A DNA stretch of 6,167 nt from contig JAUVPN010000174.1 of NCBI GenBank assembly GCA_030598645.1, positions 1 through 6,167 on the forward strand, in the 5' to 3' direction. The notes under the pieces are model-generated. The model was given only the letters and a program-made list of their open reading frames with translations. It did no database searches and had not been told where the DNA came from. Below are positions 1 through 5,606 of this stretch, piece by piece. Every line of letters starts with the position of its first letter. The stretch's first letter is position 1. A program made the position numbers and the translations under genes. This stretch comes from Hyphomicrobium sp. (GTDB lineage: Bacteria > Pseudomonadota > Alphaproteobacteria > Rhizobiales > Hyphomicrobiaceae).

Positions 1-3
1 ACT

Positions 4-657
4 TCACTCTCCGATCCATACGATTTCAGGGTGTTGGCGCGGGTGAATCTCAGGCTCCCCCTTGGGATATCCAAGGATGATTGGTGCCACGGGTGCATAG
101 CTCGTCGGCAATCTGAGTTCCCCTTTCGCTGTTGCCTCGTTGAGCCATGGCCGCGCCAAGCCAATCCAGCAGGTTCCCAGGCCTTCTGAGTGCGCTGCGA
201 GCATCAAGTTCTGCGCGGCAAGCGCACAGTCCTCACTTGCCCCTGCCTCTGACGAGGTTGCGCAAATGACGATCAGAACCGGAGCCCCGTAGAAAATATC
301 GAAGCCAGGATCGGCCAGGCGCTCGCGGAGCGACGACAGCGGCGATCCCGCGGCCATGGTCTTCAGCAGATGTCCCTTCGCACGATCGGAAATGCTGACA
401 AGCCTATCGCGACCACGGACAACGGCAAATGCCCATGGCTGGAGGTTCAGCGCGCTTGGTGCCTGTGCGGCCGCCTTGACCAGCGACTGAATTGTCTCCG
501 TCGCGGGCATTTCCGGTGCGTACTCCCGGATGGCATGGCGACCATAGATGGCTTCAAGCGCTTCCACGACGGGCTCCCGTTGTGCAGTACGTCGAACAAC
601 CACCGCCATGTTTGCGTAGTGATTCTGGAAGTCCATGACCTGGATCAGAGGGAGCAT
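4..657 (-). CDS. Nitroreductase family protein (FMN-dependent)
   Basis: A flavin-dependent NAD(P)H oxidoreductase of the nitroreductase fold. Such enzymes are usually cytosolic homodimers with one FMN per subunit; the physiological substrate cannot be read from sequence. Numbered from the upstream ATG (217 aa), it shows the N-terminal helix EALEAIYGRHAIREY (R40 and R44 in the usual FMN-phosphate positions), the APSALNLQPWAF segment (66-77), and a C-terminal half with LGTCWIG (160-166) and the PIILGYPKG strand (192-200). The stop is at 4-6, so the gene is complete. The start is unsettled. The ATG at 657 has no visible Shine-Dalgarno. ATG 636 and ATG 609 are little better. GTG at 567 has GGGAG six bases upstream and begins exactly where family homology begins, giving a 187-aa protein of ordinary length. 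The gene is transcribed away from hsp20-lon. No FixK/FNR box is visible upstream. Family call is firm; function is not. Confidence 0.88.
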   Translation of the reverse strand: MLPLIQVMDFQNHYANMAVVVRRTAQREPVVEALEAIYGRHAIREYAPEMPATETIQSLVKAAAQAPSALNLQPWAFAVVRGRDRLVSISDRAKGHLLKTMAAGSPLSSLRERLADPGFDIFYGAPVLIVICATSSEAGASEDCALAAQNLMLAAHSEGLGTCWIGLARPWLNEATAKGELRLPTSYAPVAPIILGYPKGEPEIHPRQHPEIVWIGE

Positions 658-752
658 CCGAAAGTCGGCAACCTGAGTTGCTTCGTGCGATGGCGTTCAC
701 AGGTGCACATACGTACGTAGTGCTTCCGTTAAGGCCCCAGGCATCACCAGCC

Positions 753-851
753 ATGAATGATCGGATCGTCTTTCTGACGACCAAAATCAGCTTGCTCGAA
801 GCCGAGCTCGCGGCTGACTTAGCGAAGAGCAGGCCGGGGCTGTCGAGCTGA
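753..851 (+). pseudogene. Possible 5' remnant of a membrane-protein gene (32-codon ORF)
   Basis: A 32-codon ORF starts MNDRIVFLTTKISLLEAELA and ends in TGA. The peptide is an amphipathic, coiled-coil-like helix. It resembles, from memory, the first helix of a conserved rhizobial integral membrane protein in which such a helix precedes a 'RRHREL' segment and two hydrophobic spans. Nothing like that continuation follows in any frame, so if the relation is real this is a truncated leftover. There is no good Shine-Dalgarno: the nearest AAGG (731-734) is 18 bases away. It could equally be a chance ORF. Confidence 0.27.
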
Positions 852-881
852 CGCTCAAGGAATTTCGGTGCTACCCCTCTT

Positions 882-904
882 GCTTTAACCTCAGAAGCGG
901 ACGT
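882..904 (+). repeat. Decayed copy of the rhizobial-type palindromic repeat (half element)
   Basis: These 23 bases match positions 3938-3960 at 20 of 23 positions, including GCTTTA, CCTCAG and AGCGGAC. The left arm, which should read ATGTCCGCT, is degraded, so the hairpin is lost. Read on the minus strand it encodes TSASEVKA, comparable with MSAPEGKADI at the 3931-3960 copy. Its match to the other copy is what identifies it; alone it would not be noticed. Confidence 0.6.
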
Positions 905-1061
905 ATCGCCGAGTTCTCGGCGCAGCTGCGCCCTTTCCAGATTGCGGTTCAAACGAGCCCCCCGGCGACCGAGTGGTTGCCTGCGGTGTGCCAACTATGT
1001 TTGCATGTCACCATGGGAACCCGAGAAATGGGGACCTACCGAAGTCAAGGTAACCGCGACG

Positions 1062-1478
1062 ATGGATGATTTTCCTGAACGGTGGATGTGGTCTGAGGCT
1101 TGCGAGATGCTGGCACGGGCGGAGCGGCTACATCATCAATTCTTCCAGCCGGTACGATCGTCATCGCACATTGCAGCATGGGAACCTCCCGCTGATGTGT
1201 TCGAAACTGATCACGAGGTGCTCGTAATCTTGGCGCTGCCAGGTGTGAATGCCGATCGCGTTGAAGCAGTGATCCAGGGCAGCAATCTTTTAGTGTCAGG
1301 GATACGTGCGCTTACACCGCAGCTCAGCAATGCCGTTATACATCGGCTTGAACTCCCGCAGGGCCGCTTCGAGCGTCGACTGCGGCTGCCAGAAGGGCGT
1401 TACCTCGACATCCGCCGCTCCCTCGTCGAAGGGTGTCTCGTTATTGCTCTGAAGAAGGCGGAGCCCTTCCGTGGATAA
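1062..1478 (+). CDS. Hsp20/alpha-crystallin family small heat-shock protein
   Basis: An ATP-independent holdase that binds unfolding proteins in the cytosol. The 138-aa product has an N-terminal region (MDDFPERWMW, residues 1-40) followed by an alpha-crystallin domain at about 40-134. The domain opens with WEPPADVFETDHEVLVILAL, continues through HRLELPQGRFERRLRLPEG (94-112), and closes with the GCLVIALKK strand (124-132), matching the family's usual G-x-L-x-I pattern. The protein stops six residues later and lacks the usual C-terminal IxI/V tail. ATG 1062 is preferred, with a weak CAAGG upstream and the family-like N-terminus. ATG 1005 in the same frame (157 aa) is possible but has no Shine-Dalgarno, and the open frame extends to a TTG at 942. 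The stop codon overlaps the lon start by 8 bases, so the two are very likely co-transcribed and translationally coupled. No recognisable promoter was found. Confidence 0.9.
   Translation: MDDFPERWMWSEACEMLARAERLHHQFFQPVRSSSHIAAWEPPADVFETDHEVLVILALPGVNADRVEAVIQGSNLLVSGIRALTPQLSNAVIHRLELPQGRFERRLRLPEGRYLDIRRSLVEGCLVIALKKAEPFRG
1460..1463 (+). promoter_or_regulatory. Shine-Dalgarno of lon, inside hsp20
   Basis: GGAG lies seven bases before the GTG at 1471, within the last codons of hsp20. The next in-frame ATG is at 1519 (codon 17). The well-placed GGAG decides for the GTG start and hence for the 8-base gene overlap. Confidence 0.7.
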
Positions 1479-3864
1479 AGAGGATTCATCTAAGGCTCCG
1501 AGTGCGATCACGAGCCAAATGGCACAGATTGCGTCCCTGCCGTCCGATGCACTTGCCATCATCCCGGTTCGTGATTTGACCCTGTTCCCCGGCCTCGTCC
1601 TACCAATCACGGTCGGACGGGAAGGCTCTATTGCAGCCGGCCAGTATGCCGTGCGTGAACAGAGGCAAGTCGGCATTATCATGCAGCGCGACAAGGAGGT
1701 CAGCGACCCTGCACCCATTGATTTGCATCGCGTGGGAACAGTGGCCAATGTGGTTCGCTACGTCACTGCCCCCGATGGCACGCATCATCTCGTATGTCAG
1801 GGCGACCAGCGCTTTCGGGCCACAGAGTTTATTAGCGGATGGCCATTTCTCGTTGCCCGGATCAATCGAATCCCAGAGCCGGAAACGCAATCGCCGGAAA
1901 TCGAGGCGCGCTTTCTCAATCTTCGGCGCCAGACGATAGAGGCGCTCGAGCTCTTGCCGCAAGTTCCAGCCGAAATGATTGCCGCGATTCAAAGCGTCGA
2001 CTCGCCCGGTGCGCTAGCAGATCTTGCGGCTGCATACATGGATCTGAAGCCGGAGGAAAAGCAGGAAATTCTTGAGACCATCGACGTCGCCGAGCGCATG
2101 GACAAGGTCTCTCGATTGCTTGCCAATCGCATCGAGGTCTTACGATTGTCTCAAGAGATTGGCCGCCAAACCAAGGCCACGCTTGATGAACGTCAGCGCG
2201 AGGTTCTGCTGCGTGAGCAGATGGCGGCTATTCAGCGTCAGCTCGGCGAAGGAGAGCAGGGCAAGGCACAAGAAATTGCTGAGCTCAGCGAGGCGATTAC
2301 AAAGTCTCAGATGCCGAAGGAGGTTGAAGAGCAAGCCCGCAAGGAGCTGCGGCGCTTGGAGCGTATGCCGGAGGCGGCCACTGAATATGGCATGGTGCAC
2401 ACCTATCTCGACTGGCTGACCGAAATTCCTTGGGCTCTGCCCGAAGAACAGCCAATCGAAATTCTGGAAGCGCGCAAGATCCTCGACGAAGATCACTACG
2501 GGCTCGACAAGATCAAGCGACGGATCATTGAGTACCTTGCCGTCCGCAAACTCGCACCGCACGGTAAAGCGCCGATCCTTTGCTTTGTCGGCCCTCCCGG
2601 CGTTGGCAAGACGTCGCTGGGGCAATCGATTGCGCGCGCCATGAATCGCAAGTTTGTCCGCGTTAGCCTCGGCGGCGTCCATGACGAAGCCGAAATTCGT
2701 GGCCACCGCCGGACTTATGTCGGAGCGCTACCAGGCAACATCATTCAAGCAATCCGCAAAGCGGGAGCCCGCAACTGTGTGATGATGCTTGATGAGGTCG
2801 ATAAGCTTGGCGTGGGCACACACGGGGATCCTCGCGCCGCCCTGTTGGAAGTCCTTGACCCGGAACAGAACAGCACATTCCGAGACAACTATCTTGCGGT
2901 TCCATTTGATCTAAGCCGGGTGGTGTTCATCACCACCGCCAATGTGCTCGACACGATCCCGGGCCCGCTCCACGATCGAATGGAGATTATTAATCTGGCC
3001 GGCTATACCGCCGACGAGAAGCTCAAGATCGCTCAACGCTACCTCGTTCAGCGACAACTTGAGGCCAATGGGCTGCACCCCGGACAGGTTGAAATCACCG
3101 ACGAAGCGCTGAGCGAGATTATTGAGCGGTACACACACGAGGCGGGAGTTCGCAATTTAGAGCGCGAAATCGGCAGAGCATTACGTCATGCGGCAGTTCG
3201 CATAGCTGAAGGTCACAGTGGCACGGTCTGCATCACGAAAAGTGATCTTCCCGTCGTGCTCGGGCCGCCTCAATTCGAGAGTGAAGTGGCCATGCGAACC
3301 AGCGTATCCGGTGTCGCAACCGGCCTCGCTTGGACTCCAGTCGGTGGCGATATTCTCTTTATCGAGGCAACGCGCATTGTGGGCAGCGGCAAGCTCATCC
3401 TGACGGGCCAACTTGGCGACGTGATGCGGGAGAGCGCCCAAGCCGCGTTGAGCATTGTCAAGAACAGTGCCCATTCGCTTGGTATCGATGAGAAGCTCTT
3501 CGAGAAGAGCGATATCCATATTCACGTGCCGGCAGGTGCCATTCCGAAAGATGGACCCAGTGCCGGCGTCGCCATGTTCATCGCGCTTGTATCGCTTTTG
3601 ACACGACGTCCCGCGCGCAGTGATACGGCAATGACAGGCGAGATTAGCTTGCGGGGACTTGTGCTGCCGGTCGGCGGGATCAAAGAGAAGGTGGCCGCCG
3701 CTGCTCGCGCCGGCCTAATGCGCGTCTTGCTCCCCGCCAGGAACAAGAAAGACATTGACGAAATCCCAAAGGAGACTCGCAACTGCATCGAGTTGATCTG
3801 GCTCGAGCGGGTTGAGGAGGCAGTCTCGGTTGCGCTTGAACCAGCGCCGGAGGACTGCAAGTAG
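1471..3864 (+). CDS. lon: ATP-dependent Lon protease (endopeptidase La)
   Basis: A cytosolic AAA+ protease that unfolds and degrades damaged and selected regulatory proteins, working as a hexamer. The 797-aa product is full length (E. coli Lon is 784 aa). Domains in order: N-terminal substrate-binding LAN domain about 28-220; coiled-coil region about 220-300; AAA+ module about 345-580 with Walker A GPPGVGKT (374-381), pore-loop TYVGALPG (415-422), Walker B MMLDE (438-442), sensor-1 N491 in TTAN, arginine finger R503 in HDRME, and sensor-2 R561 in EAGVRNLERE; and the Lon protease domain about 600-790. The catalytic dyad is Ser697 (PKDGPSAG) and Lys740 (GGIKEK), with the standard 43-residue spacing. 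All key residues are present. The start is GTG, overlapping the hsp20 stop. Rhizobial genomes normally carry a housekeeping lon near clpX-hupB, so this hsp20-linked copy is probably a second, stress-dedicated Lon; that is inference from context. Confidence 0.97.
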   Translation: MDKEDSSKAPSAITSQMAQIASLPSDALAIIPVRDLTLFPGLVLPITVGREGSIAAGQYAVREQRQVGIIMQRDKEVSDPAPIDLHRVGTVANVVRYVTAPDGTHHLVCQGDQRFRATEFISGWPFLVARINRIPEPETQSPEIEARFLNLRRQTIEALELLPQVPAEMIAAIQSVDSPGALADLAAAYMDLKPEEKQEILETIDVAERMDKVSRLLANRIEVLRLSQEIGRQTKATLDERQREVLLREQMAAIQRQLGEGEQGKAQEIAELSEAITKSQMPKEVEEQARKELRRLERMPEAATEYGMVHTYLDWLTEIPWALPEEQPIEILEARKILDEDHYGLDKIKRRIIEYLAVRKLAPHGKAPILCFVGPPGVGKTSLGQSIARAMNRKFVRVSLGGVHDEAEIRGHRRTYVGALPGNIIQAIRKAGARNCVMMLDEVDKLGVGTHGDPRAALLEVLDPEQNSTFRDNYLAVPFDLSRVVFITTANVLDTIPGPLHDRMEIINLAGYTADEKLKIAQRYLVQRQLEANGLHPGQVEITDEALSEIIERYTHEAGVRNLEREIGRALRHAAVRIAEGHSGTVCITKSDLPVVLGPPQFESEVAMRTSVSGVATGLAWTPVGGDILFIEATRIVGSGKLILTGQLGDVMRESAQAALSIVKNSAHSLGIDEKLFEKSDIHIHVPAGAIPKDGPSAGVAMFIALVSLLTRRPARSDTAMTGEISLRGLVLPVGGIKEKVAAAARAGLMRVLLPARNKKDIDEIPKETRNCIELIWLERVEEAVSVALEPAPEDCK

Positions 3865-3930
3865 GGTACATGCATTGTTATTGCTAATGCCTGGCATGGG
3901 GCAGAGGCAGACACGAGAGCATGCATCAAG

Positions 3931-3961
3931 GATGTCCGCTTTACCCTCAGGAGCGGACATT
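3931..3961. repeat. Palindromic repeat, copy 2 (perfect hairpin)
   Basis: ATGTCCGCT at 3932-3940 and AGCGGACAT at 3952-3960 form a perfect 9-base-pair stem with an 11-base loop. The minus-strand translation begins MSAPEGKADI, close to the MSALPPKADI openings of many short predicted proteins in rhizobial genomes. I take this to be the mark of a dispersed noncoding repeat there (from memory). Lying 67 bases after the lon stop, the hairpin could also protect the lon mRNA 3' end. It lacks the T-run of an intrinsic terminator. Confidence 0.75.
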
Positions 3962-3977
3962 CTCCTAGGCGGCTGCC

Positions 3978-4006
3978 ATGTTCGCTAAGTGGCAATAGCG
4001 GACATT
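3978..4006. repeat. Palindromic repeat, copy 3
   Basis: ATGTTCGCT (3978-3986) and AGCGGACAT (3997-4005) form the same 9-bp stem with one mismatch and a 10-base loop. It begins 17 bases after the end of copy 2, in the same orientation. The loop TGGCA and the right arm also match the copy at 5379-5408. Confidence 0.7.
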
Positions 4007-4193
4007 GGTTGCTCCTTCCTCGGTTGGGCCCACCGGTGCCAGAGGCTGGGCTTCCGTTGTTCCTAGGGGAGCCTGAGGTCTAGGTTGCCATGGGTGACCA
4101 AACTAGTGTCGGACCTGCAGCACTCCTAGCGGGCTTCTCACGAGTCTTTGGATATAGTGAAGCCTAGAGCCGTGCCGGCAGGCATACCATTCT

Positions 4194-4217
4194 CCGCTTT
4201 GATGCGCGTCAAAGCGG
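4194..4217. promoter_or_regulatory. FixK/FNR-type box 1 (anaerobox)
   Basis: The core TTGATGCGCGTCAA (4199-4212) fits the FixK2/FNR consensus TTGA-N6-TCAA. The palindrome extends to 9-base arms, CCGCTTTGA and TCAAAGCGG, perfectly complementary around a 6-base centre. Proteins of the CRP/FNR family such as FixK2 usually activate from a site centred near -41. From the centre at 4205.5 that places a start near 4245-4247, and TGTAAG at 4233-4238 is a plausible -10. The next downstream ATG with a ribosome site is at 4275, not the BON gene, which begins 355 bases past the box. Confidence 0.72.
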
Positions 4218-4259
4218 CCACTCTCGGCGCGCTGTAAGCAAGGCCGAGCCTAGCGCAAC

Positions 4260-4295
4260 AGGAGGGCCCAAGTTATGGCGCTCGGGCAAGGCTAA
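4260..4295 (+). other. Strong Shine-Dalgarno plus six-codon ORF (leader peptide or decayed gene start)
   Basis: AGGAGGG at 4260-4266 is the strongest ribosome site in the window. It stands eight bases before an ATG at 4275. That frame reads MALGQG and stops with TAA at 4293-4295. The other two frames after the ATG close at 4324-4326 and 4382-4384, and their products match nothing I recognise. Together with box 1 just upstream, this looks like an expression signal whose gene has been lost or frameshifted, or a genuine short leader ORF ahead of the BON gene. Confidence 0.45.
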
Positions 4296-4567
4296 AGGAT
4301 CGGAAAAGCCTAATTTCCGTCATTAGGGCGGAGCTGGACTGTCTTGCTCTACCTCACCCCGTGGTGGCACCTGTTTTTTCTTAAGCCCTACAGCAGATGG
4401 ATGTCGGCTCGCAGGATGCGCAGATCAAATGGTCGCCCCTTTAAATCGAGTTGCTGAGGTTCGGTGAGTACGCAATCGGCAACTTGGCAACAAGCAAGTC
4501 AGAAGGGCGGGGCTAAACGGTACCCATAATAAGAAGAGACCCGATGCAGCGATAAACGGAGTGAAGA
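4296..4567. other. Untranslated stretch before the BON gene
   Basis: No gene is supported. A weak hairpin, TCACC pairing with GGTGG around CCGT at about 4354-4367, is followed after six bases by the T-run GTTTTTTCTT at 4373-4382. It is a marginal candidate terminator for a transcript from box 1. A smaller stem CGGAAA/TTTCCG lies at 4301-4319. I could not identify a convincing separate promoter for the BON gene. CATAAT at 4525-4530 could be a -10 but has no partner -35. Confidence 0.4.
4558..4561 (+). promoter_or_regulatory. Shine-Dalgarno of the BON-domain gene
   Basis: GGAG sits six bases before the ATG at 4568 and supports that start. Confidence 0.65.
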
Positions 4568-5224
4568 ATGCCGAAGTCAGATGTGAAGCTCAAAGAAGAT
4601 GTTTTGGGCGAGTTGGATTGGGAGCCTGCAGTGACCGAGGCTGAGATTGGCGTAACCGTCAAGGATGGTGCCGTAACTCTAACTGGGAGCGTGCCATCAT
4701 ATCTCGAAAAGGTGGCGGCAAAGAGAGCCGCAAGGCGTGTCAGTGGAGTTCGGGCGATTGCCGATGAGATTGAAGTACGCCTCATTACCGAAACGGGAAG
4801 CACAGACGAGGAAATCGCGCGGCGTATTGCTCATGTCTTGGAGTGGAATACGCAAATTCCAACTGACGAAGTAAAGGCTGAGGTCCGGAAAGGTATGGTG
4901 ACCCTGAGCGGAGATGTAGATTGGAATTTTCAACGTACTTACACTCACAGGCAAGTCGAAGGAATTCAGGGCGTCGTCTCAGTGACCAACAACATCCGCG
5001 TCCGACAACGGCCAGCGGCGCAGGACGTCAAGAAAAAAATAGAGCATGCGCTCCACCGCCATGCTGACATAGAGGCTTCGAAGGTCAGCTTGTCTGTCAA
5101 GGATGGGATCGTCACATTGAGCGGAGAGGTCGATAGCTTTGCTGAAAAGGATGAGATAGTAGATGCCGCTTGGTCCGCGCTGGGAGTACAAAGCGTTGTC
5201 GATAATCTCAGTATAGCCGAGTAG
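4568..5224 (+). CDS. Triple BON-domain protein, probably cytosolic
   Basis: The 218-aa product consists almost wholly of three BON (bacterial OsmY and nodulation) domains, at about 7-72, 79-146 and 152-217. Each carries the family signature: VKDGAVTLTGSV (31-42), VRKGMVTLSGDV (106-117) and VKDGIVTLSGEV (177-188), followed by a helix and the closing V-x-N/E-x-I strand. BON domains are thought to bind phospholipid surfaces or ligands, and OsmY is a periplasmic osmotic-stress protein. This one opens MPKSDVKLKED, with no signal peptide and no membrane segment, so it probably stays in the cytosol. The ATG has a good GGAG. It lies 704 bases after lon and 382 bases before uspA, so an operon is not shown. 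FixK/FNR box 1 is upstream but far away, with a short ORF between. The domain assignment is firm; the molecular role is unknown. Confidence 0.93.
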   Translation: MPKSDVKLKEDVLGELDWEPAVTEAEIGVTVKDGAVTLTGSVPSYLEKVAAKRAARRVSGVRAIADEIEVRLITETGSTDEEIARRIAHVLEWNTQIPTDEVKAEVRKGMVTLSGDVDWNFQRTYTHRQVEGIQGVVSVTNNIRVRQRPAAQDVKKKIEHALHRHADIEASKVSLSVKDGIVTLSGEVDSFAEKDEIVDAAWSALGVQSVVDNLSIAE

Positions 5225-5506
5225 CCTTGACTTCGCGTCGGGAGCTAAACCCCAAAAAAATATCGCTCACATCTGTCTCAGAGCCCCCCATCACCGTCGA
5301 CCCGCAGCATGATCGCGGCATAAGATAGCGCAGGGCGCATCTGGCGATACTTTGCGAGCCAACCTGCACATCTCCGAGAATGTCTGCTTCTGGCACCTAA
5401 CGGACATTCGATATTGGGCCGAGCGCCGTTCATCATGTCGACGAGAGGCACTCTGTTGGCTGGGGGCAGTTGCTCCTCGCACCGGGTGCCAAAACTGTGT
5501 CTTCCG
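5225..5506. other. Intergenic region between the BON gene and the uspA promoter
   Basis: No coding sequence is supported. The several overlapping open frames disagree with each other and one runs across the FixK/FNR box into uspA. The only structure seen is the diverged palindromic repeat at 5379-5408. No intrinsic terminator for the BON gene is visible: the A-run at 5253-5260 is not preceded or followed by a stem in the right order on either strand. Confidence 0.55.
5379..5408. repeat. Palindromic repeat, copy 4 (diverged)
   Basis: AATGTCTG (5379-5386) and CGGACATT (5401-5408) pair with a single mismatch across a 14-base loop. The loop and right arm share TGGCA and CGGACATT with copy 3 (3978-4006). 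It is the most distant of the three hairpin-forming copies. Confidence 0.6.
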
Positions 5507-5515
5507 CATTCTGCC

Positions 5516-5535
5516 GCCTTGATGAGCGTCAAGGC
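5516..5535. promoter_or_regulatory. FixK/FNR-type box 2, upstream of uspA
   Basis: The core TTGATGAGCGTCAA (5519-5532) fits TTGA-N6-TCAA, with 7-base complementary arms GCCTTGA and TCAAGGC. Its centre, 5525.5, predicts a start near 5563-5567; the sequence TAGTACTTTT at 5551-5560 covers the expected -10 but matches poorly. This leaves a leader of about 40 bases before the uspA ATG at 5607. The placement is what is expected for FixK- or FNR-dependent low-oxygen activation of a universal stress gene. Confidence 0.78.
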
Positions 5536-5606
5536 AGCGAATGCGCAATCTAGTACTTTTTTCAGAGGTCCCAAGAGCCGCGCAGCAAGGAGTGCAAGGC
5601 GATATC

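Larger units (their letters stand above)
658..1061. other. Divergent intergenic region, nitroreductase / hsp20
   Basis: About 400 bases separate the divergently read nitroreductase and hsp20 genes. It should hold both promoters, but I cannot assign either with confidence. What can be seen: a 10-base perfect palindrome TACGTACGTA at 710-719, a 32-codon ORF at 753-851 that may be a gene remnant, and a partial copy of the palindromic repeat at 882-904. I searched for TTGN-N6-NCAA FixK/FNR boxes and found none. The longer open frames here, on both strands, have compositions unlike protein and match nothing I recognise. Confidence 0.6.
3865..4187. other. Intergenic region downstream of lon
   Basis: No coding sequence can be supported here. 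Open frames on the minus strand through this stretch are shadows of the lon 3' end and of the palindromic repeats. The region contains the two tandem repeats described separately. It has no hairpin followed by a T-run, so the lon terminator is not a classical intrinsic one unless the 3932-3960 hairpin serves. From 4010 to 4187 I see nothing recognisable. Confidence 0.6.

Noticed and set aside
879..907. Possible heat-shock (RpoH) promoter: CTTGCT, 17 bases, CGTATC
   Set aside because: It lies within the repeat copy at 882-904, so the resemblance is explained by the repeat, and the -35 departs from CTTGAA at the important positions.
554..994. Minus-strand open frame of 146 codons
   Set aside because: It overlaps the nitroreductase, has arginine/serine-rich out-of-frame composition, and runs through the repeat copy. 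Shadow frame.
942..1061. Upstream extension of hsp20 from TTG 942 or ATG 1005
   Set aside because: Neither has a Shine-Dalgarno, and the residues before MDDFPERW look unlike the family. ATG 1005 cannot be fully excluded.
3522..3995. Minus-strand open frames over the lon 3' end, including one starting MSAPEGKADI
   Set aside because: They are antisense to the Lon protease domain, and the starts fall in the palindromic repeats. No ribosome site or family match.
4062..4084. Inverted CCTAG/CTAGG
   Set aside because: Five-base arms across 13 bases in a 700-base gap are expected by chance and nothing else supports them.
5246..5262. CCCC followed by an A-run after the BON gene, read as a terminator on either strand
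   Set aside because: There is no stem on the correct side of the run for either strand.
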